A stretch of 8,923 nucleotides of DNA from Paracoccaceae bacterium. GTDB taxonomy: Bacteria > Pseudomonadota > Alphaproteobacteria > Rhodobacterales > Rhodobacteraceae. This document shows positions 7,370 through 8,923 of this stretch, piece after piece; the first letter of the stretch is position 1, and each line of letters starts with the position of its first letter. Location: the NCBI GenBank assembly GCA_016764835.1, contig JAESRD010000159.1, forward strand, positions 1 through 8,923, read 5' to 3'. The notes beneath the pieces were generated by a model, which worked only from the letters and a program-made list of their open reading frames with translations, searched no databases and had not been told where the DNA came from. Position numbers and translations under genes: made by a program.

Positions 7370-8519
7370 GGCGCCGTGGAGAGAGGCCGGGTTTGGCCTC
7401 TACTTCCACTGGCCATTCTGTCAGGCCAAATGCCCCTATTGCGACTTTAATTCTCATGTCACGGCCAATGTTGACCAAACCCGCTGGGCGGCAGCTTACG
7501 AGGCTGAGATTGCGCGTATTGCTGTGCTCACCGGCCCCCGCATTGTCTCATCAGTTTTCATTGGCGGCGGCACACCGAGCCTGATGCAGCCCGAGGTTGT
7601 TGACCGGATAATGCGCGCCGTGCGGGCCGCTTGGCCGATGGCCAATGATACCGAGATCACCATGGAGGCCAACCCGGCCTCGTCAGACCTGACCCGGTTT
7701 GAGGGCTACGCCGCCGCCGGAATAAACCGTCTTTCTATGGGTATTCAAGCGCTTAACGACAAAGATCTGCGCGCATTGGGCAGGCTGCACTCTGTGGCCG
7801 AGGCCAAAACCGCCTTTGCCGCTGCGCGAGGGCTGTTTGGCCAAGTTAGCTTTGATTTGATCTATGCCCGCCAAGGCCAGACCGCCGCCGATTGGGGCCG
7901 CGAGCTGCGTGAAGCCTTGGACATGGCAGTCGACCATCTGTCGCTCTATCAGTTGACCATTGAGGAAGGCACAGCCTTTGGCGCGCGCCTCAAAGCCGGC
8001 AAATTGCGCAATCTGCCGAATGAAGATCTCGCCGCTGATATGTGGGACATGACCCAAGCGGTCACGGCCGAATACGGCATGGATAATTATGAGATTTCCA
8101 ACCATGCGCGGCCAGACGCCCAAAGCAAACATAACCAGATATATTGGCGCTGCGGCGATTGGGCAGGCATCGGACCCGGAGCGCATGGGCGGCTGACATT
8201 GGACGGGATCCGCTGGGCTACTGCCGCCCCGCTGGCGCCGGGCGCATGGCTGACGCAGGTCGAAAAGCACGGCCATGGCGACGAAAGCAAAGAGGTGCTT
8301 TCGCGTGATGATCAACTAAGCGAGCTGTTGCTGATGGGGCTACGGCTGCGCGAAGGCGTGGCGCTGCCGCGGATCGCGGCGCTCAGCGGTGGCGCCTTGA
8401 CTGGCAACATTGCTGAACTAGTCGAGATGGGTATGGTCGAGCAAACCCAGACCCACCTGCGCACCACAGAGAAAGGCATGCCACTGCTCAACGCGGTGCT
8501 GCGCCAATTACTGGCCTAG
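7359..8519 (+). CDS. hemW: Radical SAM family heme chaperone HemW
   Basis: HemW binds heme and an iron-sulfur cluster and is thought to deliver heme to membrane respiratory enzymes; it was long annotated as an oxygen-independent coproporphyrinogen oxidase (HemN-like). The 386-residue product has the radical-SAM cluster motif C21-x3-C25-x2-C28 ([11 protein letters not shown]), with Phe instead of the extra cysteine seen in true HemN, plus the SAM-binding GGGTPS at 69-74, EANP at 103-106 and the HemW-type HNQIYW at 258-263. A winged-helix-like C-terminal domain ends in [10 protein letters not shown]. The only plausible start in frame is TTG 7359, since the frame opens after a TGA at 7341 and has no ATG or GTG before the cysteine motif; it overlaps rdgB by 11 bases. 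The stop TAG coincides with the edge of a transposase remnant on the other strand, yet the C-terminus looks complete. Confidence 0.93.
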   Translation: MIAEAPWREAGFGLYFHWPFCQAKCPYCDFNSHVTANVDQTRWAAAYEAEIARIAVLTGPRIVSSVFIGGGTPSLMQPEVVDRIMRAVRAAWPMANDTEITMEANPASSDLTRFEGYAAAGINRLSMGIQALNDKDLRALGRLHSVAEAKTAFAAARGLFGQVSFDLIYARQGQTAADWGRELREALDMAVDHLSLYQLTIEEGTAFGARLKAGKLRNLPNEDLAADMWDMTQAVTAEYGMDNYEISNHARPDAQSKHNQIYWRCGDWAGIGPGAHGRLTLDGIRWATAAPLAPGAWLTQVEKHGHGDESKEVLSRDDQLSELLLMGLRLREGVALPRIAALSGGALTGNIAELVEMGMVEQTQTHLRTTEKGMPLLNAVLRQLLA

Positions 8520-8921
8520 CTATTTAGTTCCGGCATCAGGTAGCTCAGGTTTAGGATGAATCGATCTGGCTCAGAAGTCCGGATTTTGCCGATGTATTCG
8601 TAAGGCGTGAGGCTGCTGAGTGTTTTGAGGCGGCGCACATAATTGTAGGCGTCGAGGAAATCGCTCAGATGGTTGCGCAATTGGTCGTGGTTTTCGCAGT
8701 GATACCGTTTGACGGTTGCATCCTTGATCGTGCGGCTCATGCGCGCGACCTGACCATTTGTCCATGCACTGCCCGGCAGGCGATTATTTGCAATCGCTGA
8801 GAGGGATGGTTCGGCGATGCTCAATCCCGTTTGCTGCGCAGATCATGTCAAACCGCCTTGGCCGTGAATATGGTGTATTCCGGGTGCGCGGCTGCTCACA
8901 AAACTGGATGCCATTGTCCAT
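8516..8921 (-). pseudogene. Frameshifted, 5'-truncated IS481-family transposase
   Basis: Two minus-strand frames together give the C-terminal half of an IS481-type DDE transposase. The first, from the right edge, reads MDNGIQF (with the second catalytic Asp), then FDMICAANGIEHR, and ends at a TAA at 8786-8784. The second, up to the TAG at 8518-8516, reads WTNGQVARMSRTIKDATVKR, FLDAYNYVRRLKTLSSLTPYEY and TSEPDRF, ending MPELNS. Between IEHR and WTNGQ there are 49 bases where the family pattern I recall has about 21, which causes the frameshift. The catalytic Glu expected in the WTNGQVERM motif is Ala here (codon at 8746-8744). The N-terminal half lies outside the window. The gene cannot make an active transposase. 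Confidence 0.88.
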
Positions 8922-8923
8922 AA
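8520..8923 (-). mobile_element. Remnant of an IS481-type insertion sequence
   Basis: Everything after the hemW stop is IS-derived, identified from the transposase homology. No terminal inverted repeat can be placed at the left end, because the transposase stop codon already overlaps the hemW stop and leaves no room for one. The element continues past the right edge, so its other end and any target duplication cannot be seen. The boundary near 8517-8526 is inferred from where coding sense changes from hemW to transposase. Confidence 0.75.
8780..8797. repeat. Small inverted repeat inside the transposase remnant
   Basis: GCGATT (8780-8785) and AATCGC (8792-8797) are perfect inverted arms around a six-base loop. 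They fall within the roughly 38-base extra segment (8765-8802) that interrupts the transposase, so they may belong to whatever was inserted there. Confidence 0.5.

Noticed and set aside
7683..8315. A 210-codon minus-strand frame opposite hemW
   Set aside because: It is antisense to the clear radical-SAM gene and shows no coherent domain.
7359..8519. Oxygen-independent coproporphyrinogen III oxidase (HemN)
   Set aside because: The cluster motif lacks the additional cysteine of HemN, the N-terminus is short, and the HNQIYW motif is HemW-type.

Overview
The window looks like chromosomal DNA of an alphaproteobacterium, most likely a Rhodobacterales (Roseobacter-type) organism. The reasons are high-GC coding sequence, dense and overlapping genes, a choline/proline-betaine type ABC ATPase, and an hrcA-grpE pair divergent from an rph-rdgB-hemW run, an order I associate with alphaproteobacteria. 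This is judged from protein motifs and gene order alone; no database was searched.

Layout from left to right. Positions 1 to about 229 are AT-rich (about one third GC in the first 120 bases) and hold no recognisable gene. At about 230 the sequence becomes the last 63 codons of a choW/proW-type permease whose 5' part is missing. It is translationally joined (TGATG) to an intact choV ATPase (421-1452). A short gap with a hairpin leads into a full-length mutS (1537-4173). mutS is convergent with, and overlaps by four bases, grpE (4170-4778, minus), which lies downstream of hrcA (4830-5915, minus). A 132-bp divergent region separates hrcA from rph (6048-6758), rdgB (6755-7369) and hemW (7359-8519), whose coding ends overlap each other. 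From the hemW stop codon to the right edge there is a decayed IS481-type transposase remnant on the minus strand.

How the genes work together: ChoV would power uptake of choline or a related quaternary amine, but the permease next to it is broken here, so the transporter may be non-functional or the left junction may be a rearrangement or assembly join. MutS acts in mismatch repair and RdgB cleans non-canonical purine nucleotides from the dNTP pool, so two genome-fidelity functions are present. HrcA and GrpE form the heat-shock module. RNase PH trims tRNA 3' ends, and HemW is a radical-SAM family heme chaperone.

I found no novel defence, CRISPR, RNA or biosynthetic system. The core (421-8519) is ordinary housekeeping DNA. 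The parts worth a second look are the two edges (truncated choW at an AT-rich junction; a dead, frameshifted transposase abutting the hemW stop codon), a hairpin in the mutS leader, a lower-GC patch inside mutS, and paired palindromes in the hrcA/rph divergent region.
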